DNA of 16,586 bases from Rodentolepis nana (taxonomy: Eukaryota; Platyhelminthes; Cestoda; Cyclophyllidea; Hymenolepididae), in assembly GCA_900617975.1 (NCBI GenBank), contig UZAE01000939.1:1-16586 (forward strand). The letters run 5' to 3'. Positions 8,801 to 15,930 of this stretch are shown here, piece by piece. Position numbers and translations under genes: made by a program. Position 1 is the stretch's first letter. Each line of letters begins with the position of its first letter. The notes beneath the pieces are model-generated. The model worked only from the letters and a program-made list of their open reading frames with translations, had not been told where the DNA came from and searched no databases.

Positions 8801-11800
8801 AAATTACTTCAGAAATGGGGAAAGAATAGAGAGGAGTCCTTTGACTTAGTGAATGCGTTCATGTCATAAATGAACAATTGAATGACTTGTCATAATGATG
8901 CCATACATTTACCAAGCTACTTTGTTAGCCAAGGACCAATGAGTTTCACCTAATGGTAGGGTCAACAATAGTTCCCAGATTATGAGTGTGCAGAGTTCAG
9001 AGTGAACAAAGGTATGTTGAAGACCGTAGTGAGTGATGGCGTCCTTTTAAATGAAACAGGCCATTGTTGAGAAGAAGGAGTTTCTCTAAAGTTCGAGAAA
9101 AGGCCTCCAAGAAGATTATGGGAGTTAGAGCAATAGAGACATCTAGACATCCTTGTGGCCCCATGGAGGAAGGTGATTTCAGGGCAAGTTTGACAACCGT
9201 AAATGAAGTAATTCCTCAAGGCTATCAAAAATGATTAAAAAACTCTCCAGCATTCCTAGTTCAAGAGCTCAAGGCTTCCTAGAGCCTTTAAAGAAGCTTA
9301 GAGGAGTAAATAAAGACATTCTGACAAAATGTTATTTAGAGGTGGAATTAATTAACTGTAGAAAAAGTATATGATTGGGTGGGTGGGTGGCATATTTTTC
9401 AATTTCTTTTATTCATTATTCTTCAAATAAGCTTAGTTGTTATTTTAAGGAAATCCTAATCTTTTTTGCAGTCCCGGGTAGCTACTGGAGCAACTAATGC
9501 TGGTTCACCGATCAAGGGTTCATTGAGGAAGGGTGCGCCTTCGTGCAAAACCAGCACGCCTATTATAAAGAAAGTGACAATAGCTTCGACGCCTACTCGT
9601 AAATCCCCATCGGCAAATTCGTCAAAATCCGTTCAGGTATGCCAATAAAATTGTTGCAATTGTAAGTTATTTGAACATTACCGTTGAGGGAAAGGGTTAC
9701 ACAGATTTTGAGCTGTAGTTAAGATAGAAATCAGGGGTACAACGTCCATCGCCAACCTATTGGTGGAAGTCTGGCGTGATAACTGAGTGTTGAAAATCTT
9801 CTTCTTGCAGGTTCATTTAGAGTAATTAGAAAAAAACATTGGAGTATTTCATGTGAAAGAGAGAAAGCAATAGATCCTCAGAACCTCCAAAACCATTGCA
9901 TCTGAAACCGTGAATAGCTATTAAAAAAAATTAATCGTTCTAAGGTTTGAGGGTGTGCAGAATTTAGTTGGGCCATGATGTAACCAGGGTCCAGACTTTT
10001 GCGAACTGTGTCATGCGGTGCTATTTCATGTGTGTTGAAAGCGAGATAGAAAGGAAAGATTTGTGGACGACGAGAACGGTGAGTGGGAGCGGAAGATGCT
10101 TTCAGAACAAACAGTTAAAAAGGGCCAATTAAAGGTGGAGAAACCCAATTTATCATGAATTGAATTTTAAATAATAATTTATTGGGAATTCTGATTTGCA
10201 ATTTAATAATCACTTCTTTTAAAACCAGATCTTCGGCTCAAATAAACCGCAGATTACGGGCTATGCTATTTCGCAATTTTACGCAATTTATAAATATATA
10301 ATTATTTTTTATCATAATTATGCATCGTGTCATCGTCTTTATTAGATGCCATCAATGATTGCTATCAAGGAGTCGCCAGTGCAGAATGGTGAATCGAATG
10401 CGAATAGTCTCGAAGAATATGCGGAAATCCTCCGCGCCTCCCTTAGAGAGCTCTTGGAATCCCTTCCTCGCGGATCTGCTTCTGATCTTCGGGCACTTGG
10501 TGCAGTATGTTTATTTGCAAAAGCATTTTTTTCAAATTCCTGACGACATGTTTTTGAACCATGGCCAGAGAAAATTATGAATAAATTAAGGTTGATAAGT
10601 TTAGTCTACCGAATGGGCTACCTTAACTGCTGATAGGTTCGATTCTCTACCTTTAGACAGTATTCAGAATCTAAGCCTCCTGAAATGGATTAATTCGTCT
10701 CACACACCTGTCTTGATAAACACTGGTATAAATTCAACTACTTATATATAATCAAAAAATATAGGGGCCGGAGAGTAGAGATTAATTATTAGGGTAAAAG
10801 GAGGGCAAACATCCTGGAATGGAAGGCGGGTAAAATGTGGAAGAGTATGAACCCACAAACGAGTTTTTTGCAACGGCGTCATACGTTTGAAAATTGAAAA
10901 GTATCAACTGGAATTAGCTTGGGCTAATCTTATGAATTGAATTGGTCAATTTTTGGTATTAACAATTTGACTAATAGAAAATATAACCAATTTTTTCCCA
11001 GTTATCAGTTGCTGAATCAATGGAGGCAAGTGTCGAGAAGATCGAAGAGGTCCCGGAGGAAAGCTCGAAAGATCCGGTTGTTCGTGAAGACAGTCCCATT
11101 AGAAAGTCCCCAGAGCCACTTCCTGATGATCATGTCAACGAGCCTTCAGAGCCCATCTCAAATGAGGTTGAAAAAGTATGAGTTCTCGAATGCATTCCAT
11201 ATTATCTTTAGTTGAAAGCGTCTTCCTTTTTATAGGAATGATGCTTAAATTCATCGAAGGATTAATTAATAATTTTTACCTATATTTGGGTAATGCATAA
11301 TTCCGCGGGAATTGAACAAAATGACTCCAAATGAAGCTTTTTTCATTCTAGTTTTGTGAGATTTTCACCATACAAGTTGATAGAGTAGATTGAGATTCGA
11401 GATGAGTTTGATATACTATTAGGGGTTTGTATGTGGGAACTGGTGGTCACATAGATAAGATGGATATGCTGGGTTCATCTTCAAAACCTCTTTAAAATAG
11501 ATTAGATAATTTTCTTGAGGAAACCTAAATGTTGAAACTTGCTGTTGCCTGTATGTGAATGTCAGCTGATCTGTTCCTGCCAAGAATCCTAAATCAATAA
11601 ACTAACTATCAAAAGCAAACGTACTTCAGAACTCCAGAGCTTTGGGAAAGAACCCGAATGAACTATCATCAGCACATAACAAGACAGGAAGCTGATTGAT
11701 AAAGAGAATGATTTGTTTGGTGGATAAAAATAATATATGACGATCGACAGGGCGATTGATTAGAATGTGTTTGTAAATAAGAGGTTAGTGAGAATCAGAT

Positions 11801-13783
11801 CTGTGGATGAAATAAAATTCCTACTATGTTTAAATTAGTAGATGTAGTAAGTGATTTTTTTTGAAATAGGAAAAATGAACGGAAGTTTCTAATTTTTGAC
11901 ACTTGTTTTCATATCTTGCAAACTTACAAAACACAAGTAAAATGTAATTTTGAAGGTCCCATCAAGGCTAGAAATCGCTGAATCACCGGAGAAAGGAATT
12001 GGAATGGAAGGAGGCAATCAACAACGTTTAGGAAAACGTGGAAGGCGTTCTAGAAATCGCACGCCAAAAAATGTCCCTAAGCCACCAGTCCCGCAAATAT
12101 CTAAAAGCGTAGGTTTTCTTGAATGCCATGTCCACTGACGAATTAAAATAACTTTTTTTCGCATCTTACCTAACAAGGAGCAACAACAGAAAAAGACCGC
12201 TCAACCAGGGAAAAAAGTCGTTGCGAAAACAGACGATAGCCCCGTTATAACGCCCAAGTATACTAAAGCTGAGATCAGAGCCAAATTAAGGAAGGCGAGT
12301 TTTTTCTATGCTATTATATTTGCTGAATTTGGTCTGCAGCCATGATTTCTACCCTTTTTCAGGATATTTATTTTTTTTTTCTGAGCTAAAAAGAATACAT
12401 CTTCCTCCTTTTAGCAATATCGAAATGAATTAGGGACCTTTTTAAAAAATACCGGTCACTACATTGCGACTTGTTACTAGTTGAAGCTCTTTTGCACAAG
12501 GGCTATCTTACGCACAAATGGTGTATCTTCTAAGATTACCTAGAAGTATTAGATGTCTTCTTCAAGTGAGGAATTAAAAAATGAATAAAAACTGAAAATG
12601 ATCATTTAAAATGGAGACTGTTTTACTGTTATTCCAACCTGTTTCCTCATAAGTATTCAGCGTTGCATTATCTAACATTTATTTAAATCAAATATTAGCC
12701 ATTTTAATAGTTATCATTAGTTCTCTAGCGGAATTTGAGCTTCGCAGATGGGATGGACATCAAAGTAATAAAATATAAATATCTAAAATAAAAAAGATAG
12801 ACAAAATGATAGAGAAAAAGGTGAGGTAAAGTGAGTACTTCGGAAATGGTGGAATATGACATGCAGTGAAGTCCTGGTAGTTTGAAGTCAACTGCCGGTT
12901 TATAGACTTGTTAGTGTATGAGTATACATTGCCCAGGATGCTCCACGTGGAGGCAAGTCTATCGCACATCCCATTCTCGAGCATATTCATCCAATATGGG
13001 CGGACAGGAGTTTTTATCATAGGCAACGGGACCCCAGATTGAGATTTTTGCATTTAACACTTTCTAAGTAGAATAATTATTATCAACGGCTCAAAAGACT
13101 GGTAATGCCTGTGATGTTTAGGGATAGTTGCACACTTTTGATTGGCCTGCATATCTCCCACACGATCGTTCTGGTTTGGTTATGAACTTGGCGTGAAATG
13201 CTACACGAATAAGCCTTGATTAAACCCTAACAATCTCTATGGCACGTTCCCCTAAATTGGAATGGCTCCCGAAATTGGAAAAGCTATTCCAGCAATATCG
13301 AGGAATCAGAACGTGTAACGTGGATTTTCTTAATGGGCGTCGTGGGTAATGATGTCATTGGCTATGAATTACGGGTTTGGGTGCTGTGACCCGATAACAA
13401 CAAACATTGATTGATGTTTGACTGAGGTGAGTCATCACTCGTGCCCACTTTTGCTCGTTAACACGATCACCAAACACGGATGAAATTGAATAGTCCTGAA
13501 GTAAGTTTCTGGCCCATCTGAGTACTTAGCGAATTCTTTTAAAGTAAAAATTTCTCATTTGTCGTGGTTATTAGTCATGTGAACTTTCAACTCTCTGGGT
13601 ATTTAACAATTAAACTTTGTTTGATCATTTAACTGCTGCATAATATTTAGCAATGCCACTTTATACTTTACATTTTCTTTTCAGAAGAATACTAACAAAG
13701 CCAAAGAATCTTCTTCAACGTTGCTAATTTGCTTTTGCATAGTTCTCTTTCTGTGCTATGTTGTAATTAATCTACTCCCTTAA
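5880..13783 (+). CDS. Gene B: unrecognised tail-anchored membrane protein, 11 secure exons plus one optional (516/554 aa)
   Basis: Exons: 5880-5978, 6889-6972, 7016-7084, 7146-7445, 8176-8307, (8513-8626 optional), 9472-9636, 10346-10504, 11002-11175, 11956-12108, 12178-12294, 13685-13783. All introns are phase 0. All are GT-AG except the last, which is GC-AG. The start is the first ATG after an in-frame TAA (5853-5855). Numbering below is for the 516-aa form. The N-terminus is acidic; residues 85-228 are helical and basic, with a lone CxxC at 134-137. Residues 229-484 are polar with many SP/TP sites (SPIK 240, TPTR 268, SPIR 367, SPEK 404) that fit proline-directed, CDK-like phosphorylation. 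A basic patch lies at 421-429. Residues 497-516 form one hydrophobic segment that reaches the C-terminus. This predicts a cytosolic or nucleoplasmic protein anchored post-translationally in the ER or nuclear envelope. No family was recognised; an inner-nuclear-membrane role is only a guess from the basic patch plus tail anchor. Confidence 0.82.
6084..6101 (+). repeat. Four-tract G-quadruplex motif in gene B intron 1
   Basis: GGG tracts at 6084-6086, 6088-6090, 6092-6094 and 6099-6101, with loops of 1, 1 and 4 nt on the transcribed-sense strand, just downstream of exon 1. Confidence 0.6.
6391..6802 (-). repeat. Dispersed repeat copy 1 (in gene B intron 1)
   Basis: It shares landmarks with three other copies: TGACTTCGGGCTTCACAG, AGAGTGATTCACAGATGTAAA, GGTAAGAAGAGTACTGTGG, and CCACGTGGAGGTAAGTCTAT. 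One end is AT-rich (AATATTTATTTATTTC), which read on the minus strand looks like the A-rich (AAAT)n tail of a short retroposon, so the sense strand is assigned minus. Ends are approximate. This copy is longest because of an internal duplication of period 79 bp. The minus-strand ORF across it is a product of the repeat, not a gene. Confidence 0.7.
6564..6679. repeat. Internal 79-bp duplication within repeat copy 1
   Basis: A 37-bp block beginning GAAGGTAAGAAGAGTACTG occurs identically at 6564-6600 and 6643-6679. A diverged partial version lies between them at about 6604-6631. The identity suggests a recent duplication. Confidence 0.75.
6803..6888 (+). other. End of gene B intron 1
   Basis: Unique sequence between repeat copy 1 and the acceptor (CACTTTTAACCAG|TTTACC). 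It carries a pyrimidine-containing tract; nothing else was seen. Confidence 0.5.
7085..7104 (+). promoter_or_regulatory. UG-repeat at gene B intron 3 donor
   Basis: The donor GTAAGT runs directly into (GT)n up to 7104, inside an intron of only 61 nt. UG repeats next to splice sites are known binding sites for CELF- and TDP-43-type splicing factors. Regulation here is inference. Confidence 0.45.
7146..7445 (+). CDS. Gene B exon 4 (largest exon, 100 residues)
   Basis: The exon is bounded by CTTATTAG|GATATG and ATTAGC|GTAAGT, open throughout in phase 0, and encodes residues 85-184. It has a basic helix (EVKRLAHRRLYIVAMNRSLQ), then a strand-like VGRIVTLPDGTVQTF, a CAACG motif at 134-138, and a final helix (FFKELIIGRIKQFINSC) that continues into exon 5 (TREVIMAKINEFNESCERL). 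A single CxxC cannot by itself form a zinc site. The sequence suggests one folded helical domain across exons 4-5. I could not name it. Confidence 0.78.
7583..7926 (-). repeat. Dispersed repeat copy 2 (in gene B intron 4)
   Basis: It matches copy 1 in order: AT-rich end, TGACTTCGGGCTTCACAG, AGAGTGATTCAC, GAAGGTAAGATGAG, TTTATAGACCATTT and ACGGAGGTAAGTCTA. Same orientation as copy 1, with many substitutions. The small ORFs on both strands here fall entirely inside the repeat and are not counted as genes. Confidence 0.7.
8513..8626 (+). CDS. Gene B optional exon 6 (cassette candidate)
   Basis: An open stretch of 38 codons lies between a CTCACAG acceptor and CTA|GTACCA. Both ends are phase 0, so it fits in frame between exons 5 and 7 (8307 and 9472). 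The acceptor is a CAGCAGCAG run, giving alternative sites 3 nt apart. The donor GTACCA is weak, and the open frame continues to 8680. The encoded segment is Gly/Ser-rich and then hydrophobic (LNMFQTAILPSV). Gene B reads correctly without it, so it may be a regulated cassette or a false exon. Confidence 0.4.
8627..9471 (+). other. Gene B intron before exon 7, no exon seen
   Basis: A minus-strand open frame at 8980-9228 has no ATG at its beginning and no recognisable domain. A good acceptor at about 8771 (TGTATTCCTTCAG) is followed by only nine in-frame codons before TAA. A G-rich tract lies at 9377-9390. The intron ends in a strong acceptor, CTTTTTTGCAG. Confidence 0.5.
9377..9390 (+). repeat. 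(GGGT)n tract upstream of gene B exon 7
   Basis: GGGTGGGTGGGTGG on the sense strand, about 80 nt before the exon 7 acceptor. It is one G short of a minimal four-tract quadruplex. Confidence 0.6.
9637..10345 (+). other. Gene B intron between exons 7 and 8, nothing firm
   Basis: A strong donor-like GTGAGTGGG at about 10080 has no good phase-compatible acceptor upstream. Otherwise the region is AT-rich with no repeat recognised in this window. Confidence 0.5.
10505..11001 (+). other. Gene B intron between exons 8 and 9
   Basis: No exon, repeat copy or RNA gene is supported. A GGTTCGATTC near 10636 resembles a tRNA B-box, but no T-arm or cloverleaf forms around it. Confidence 0.5.
11176..11955 (+). 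other. Gene B intron between exons 9 and 10, weak acceptor
   Basis: Nothing coding was seen. The acceptor (GTAATTTTGAAG|GTCCCA) has a poor pyrimidine tract compared with the other exons of this gene, so exon 10 may be skipped in some transcripts. Confidence 0.45.
12178..12294 (+). CDS. Gene B exon 11, ending at a GC donor
   Basis: The acceptor CTAACAAG|GAGCAA opens 39 codons that end ...LRK at AAG|GCGAGT. No GT donor is present nearby; GCGAGT fits the GC-AG minor class well (AAG before, GAGT after). Joining it to 13685 keeps phase 0 and reaches the membrane exon. If the donor is not used, the frame reads on for 16 residues to a TGA ending at 12345. The exon is Lys-rich with one DDSPVITP motif. 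Confidence 0.72.
12675..12973 (-). repeat. Dispersed repeat copy 3 (in gene B last intron)
   Basis: It keeps TAGTTATCATTAG, GGTGGAATATGACATGCAGTG, TTTGAAGTCAACTGCCGGTT and GCCCAGGATGCTCCACGTGG. Orientation is as in copies 1 and 2. It is the most degraded in its middle, where an A-rich stretch replaces conserved sequence. The minus-strand ORF at 12760-13053 overlaps it and is repeat-derived. Confidence 0.68.
12974..13684 (+). other. Remainder of gene B last intron
   Basis: No coding exon was recognised. The stretch ends with a good pyrimidine tract and acceptor before the membrane-anchor exon. Confidence 0.5.
13685..13783 (+). CDS. Gene B exon 12: C-terminal membrane anchor
   Basis: It starts after a good acceptor (CATTTTCTTTTCAG|AAGAAT) and ends in TAA. 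It encodes a basic and Ser-rich lead (KNTNKAKESSS), then about 20 uninterrupted hydrophobic residues (TLLICFCIVLFLCYVV...) ending in Pro right before the stop. Three Cys lie inside the segment. With no flanking positive charges after it and virtually no lumenal tail, it fits an ER-type tail anchor better than a mitochondrial one, and it is too short beyond the membrane to be a KASH domain. Confidence 0.8.
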   Translation, partial: KNTNKAKESSSTLLICFCIVLFLCYVVINLLP

Positions 13784-14766
13784 AATAAGAAATTGTCTAC
13801 TGGTGGAACTTGTAATAACCGGTTATAAATTTTAAGATTAATCAATATTCGAATGTGTTGGCAGGAATAGCTCCAGAGATGACATCCCATCTTCACTCGT
13901 GCTTAAGATTCTGTGTTGGGAACTGCAAGTAGGGGGTTAAGAGAAGCAATATTTCCAAGAGGCATCTTCTAGTTGGCTGAAGGTGGAATGAATGGGTTTA
14001 AAGGTCAACGTGAGTAGGAGGCTGAAGTAGCCGCGGTGAAAAAATGGTCCTTTTCCTGTTAAATAAGTCAGGACGTTTATGCTTAAGTCTGTAATACAGT
14101 CCTCGAATTAATTGAGAAGAACTCACGTCGCAATGGTGATTACTGTCTGTAGAAGTATTGAATTAGGAAAGGAAGAGTTTACATCGACTATCAGTAGGCC
14201 GAACTAAAGACAAGGGGGGGGGGGTTTGGGGGTTGTGTGGGATCAAGAAGTCGGGGTGTCCACAAGTCTAACCCGCATTCGATCCTTTGATTCATCGATC
14301 AGTTCAATTTTTAGTAAATGAGAGGTTCCATTTTAAAATGATATACAATAGCTGCACTTTGCATAAAGTTGCAGAAATACTTCCCACATTTGTTATTGGC
14401 CTTAAGATGGAAATGATTTTAAAGGTTGGCAGGTGTTAAGTACTTTGAAAATGACCAATAAGAAGACTTAAAACATTTGGTTAATCAATTGCATTCTTCA
14501 AATCATGAAATATTTGCTTGGAGAAGTAATATAATAATTCTTGATTAATTTAAGACACCGTGACGATCATGTAATATTATATTTATTAGCTATTATTATT
14601 TTTTGAGGTAAAGGTTCAAAGTGATATTTTACCCCCCTATCTAGGTCAAGATCTTATTATTTGGAATAACTGAACCACCGCAAAGCTAAAGAGGAAATAG
14701 AATTACGAAGTGAAAAACATTTGTTTGGGATGCGCGCCAGTGGTAGAGTTCAGTCGTTAAAATACA
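13784..14766. other. 3' flank of gene B, no gene seen
   Basis: This region should include the gene B 3' UTR. AATAAG follows the stop directly at 13784-13790, but no canonical AATAAA was found close by. A long G tract lies at 14214-14241. No ORF of note was found. Confidence 0.5.
14214..14241 (+). repeat. G-rich tract, potential quadruplex
   Basis: A run of eleven G, then TTT, GGGGG, and TTGTGTGGG on the plus strand. Confidence 0.65.
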
Positions 14767-15048
14767 ATGAAGAGTTTGTTAGACCGTGGAGTCTCTGTGC
14801 TCACGACGCACTTGCTCACTGCACACAAAGTAGCACGGCCGCACCTTAGAGTCCGTCAGAGTGCGAATGAGATATTTCGTTCGGTGAACAAGTTCGCTTT
14901 GCACGTCACACTTTCAAATTACTTGGCCGAAATAATACACTCTTCATTGAGACATATTCAACAGTTTTCGCACATCTACCGCCTCTTGCTTATAAAAATA
15001 ACAATTTTGTGTCTTCTTTGTAGTTGTCCTAATAGGCGAATGGAGTGA
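14767..15048 (+). CDS. Small ATG-started ORF of uncertain reality (93 aa)
   Basis: This frame begins with a true ATG and ends with TGA. Its first half is noticeably less AT-rich than its surroundings. The predicted peptide is basic and His/Leu-rich (MKSLLDRGVSVLTTHLL at the start) with an amphipathic middle (LSNYLAEIIHSSLRHI) and a hydrophobic, Cys-containing end (LLIKITILCLLCSC). There is no recognised domain. It could be a small gene, a 5' exon of a gene continuing past the window, or chance. An acceptor-like TTCTTTGTAG occurs inside it near 15021. Confidence 0.2.
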   Translation: MKSLLDRGVSVLTTHLLTAHKVARPHLRVRQSANEIFRSVNKFALHVTLSNYLAEIIHSSLRHIQQFSHIYRLLLIKITILCLLCSCPNRRME

Positions 15049-15631
15049 TAAAAGGGACCAATGAAATCAATGATGCTATTCTCGAAATTGAATGTGAACA
15101 GTTAAGCACTTGTTAATTGGTTTTTCCATTAAGATAGCCGTAGGAATCAAATGAAGCCTAGAAAAGTCCTTGAGAGATGCGGTTCATGTTGTAAATTTAG
15201 TTATTTTGTGCAGTTAATCAAAGTGCTGACAACCAAGGGTGAAACTTAAATAGTAAGGCGATAGTGAGCACGGACTCGTGACTCCTAGAAGCTAAGACGT
15301 TGCGATGTTGCTTAGGCAGTCAGGTCATGACGCCCACTAATTCCCCTTTAAGAATTTGGAGGTACTTAAAGATAGGCAGAGTGAGCATACCTTCACATAT
15401 GGTCGCATCTTTGTATCGCGCCGATGACCAGAAGGGCCTGTAGGGAGGATTGTCATACCTTGATCTCAGATCATTGTGGAGGCACACATTGTTCTGTGGC
15501 CTGTTGGTCGCTAAACAAATCCTGGTGTTTGATTAAGGAAAAACCGGGTGTCAGAATACTTGCTTGAGGGAGGATTACTACAGTTGTATGCTTCATTATA
15601 ACAATATGGCGAGCTCGTTAATCAAATTTTT
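15049..15631. other. Intergenic, nothing recognised
   Basis: No ORF, repeat copy or RNA structure could be supported on either strand. Confidence 0.5.
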
Positions 15632-15930
15632 GGGTGCGCGATAGATTTATCTCCACGTGGTACACCCTAGGCAACCCATACACATTCGGCAAAATTCTAT
15701 AAACCGGGAGTTGACTTCGAACTGCCATGAACCGACTGTATGGCATTTTCGGTCACTTCCGCAGTACTCACCTTACCTTCTCTACTTTTGCACCCGTCTG
15801 TCTCTCTTTTACATCTGTGGATTACTCTTCAGTTCCTTCTCTCGTCTTTCTCTCATTTTGACGTTTCTCTCCCCTGTGAAGCCCGAGGTCGACTATAGGG
15901 GTGATGATAACTATCATAAAGCCTGACATT
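15632..15930 (+). repeat. Dispersed repeat copy 4 (opposite orientation)
   Basis: Read on the minus strand it gives the same series as copies 1-3: GGGCTTCACAGG, CCACAGATGTAAAAGAG, GAAGGTAAGGTGAGTACTG, AAGTCAACTCCCGGTTTATAGA and CCACGTGGAGATAAATCTAT. Its assigned sense strand is therefore plus. The ORFs on both strands over it are repeat-derived. Confidence 0.7.

Noticed and set aside
8772..8801. Alternative last exon after TGTATTCCTTCAG
   Set aside because: It encodes only nine residues before TAA and has no further support, although truncated transcripts cannot be excluded.
8980..9228. Minus-strand 82-codon ORF in a gene B intron
   Set aside because: It does not start at ATG, has several Cys but no recognisable zinc-finger spacing, and no splice support.
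10033..10080. Micro-exon candidate before a strong GTGAGT donor
   Set aside because: The better upstream AG gives a length that breaks the frame; the frame-keeping AG has no pyrimidine tract.
10600..10660. tRNA gene suggested by a B-box-like GGTTCGATTC
   Set aside because: The flanking bases do not form a T-stem, and no A-box or acceptor stem fits.
2103..13428. Shared TTGATGTTTGACT between gene A exon 9 and the last intron of gene B
   Set aside because: A 13-bp match is expected by chance between sequences of this length, and the flanking similarity is poor.
13685..13783. KASH domain at the end of gene B
   Set aside because: There is no lumenal peptide after the membrane segment and no PPPx terminus.
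14730..14765. tRNA-Gly-like CAGTGGTAGAGTTC
   Set aside because: No B-box or cloverleaf follows at the expected distance.
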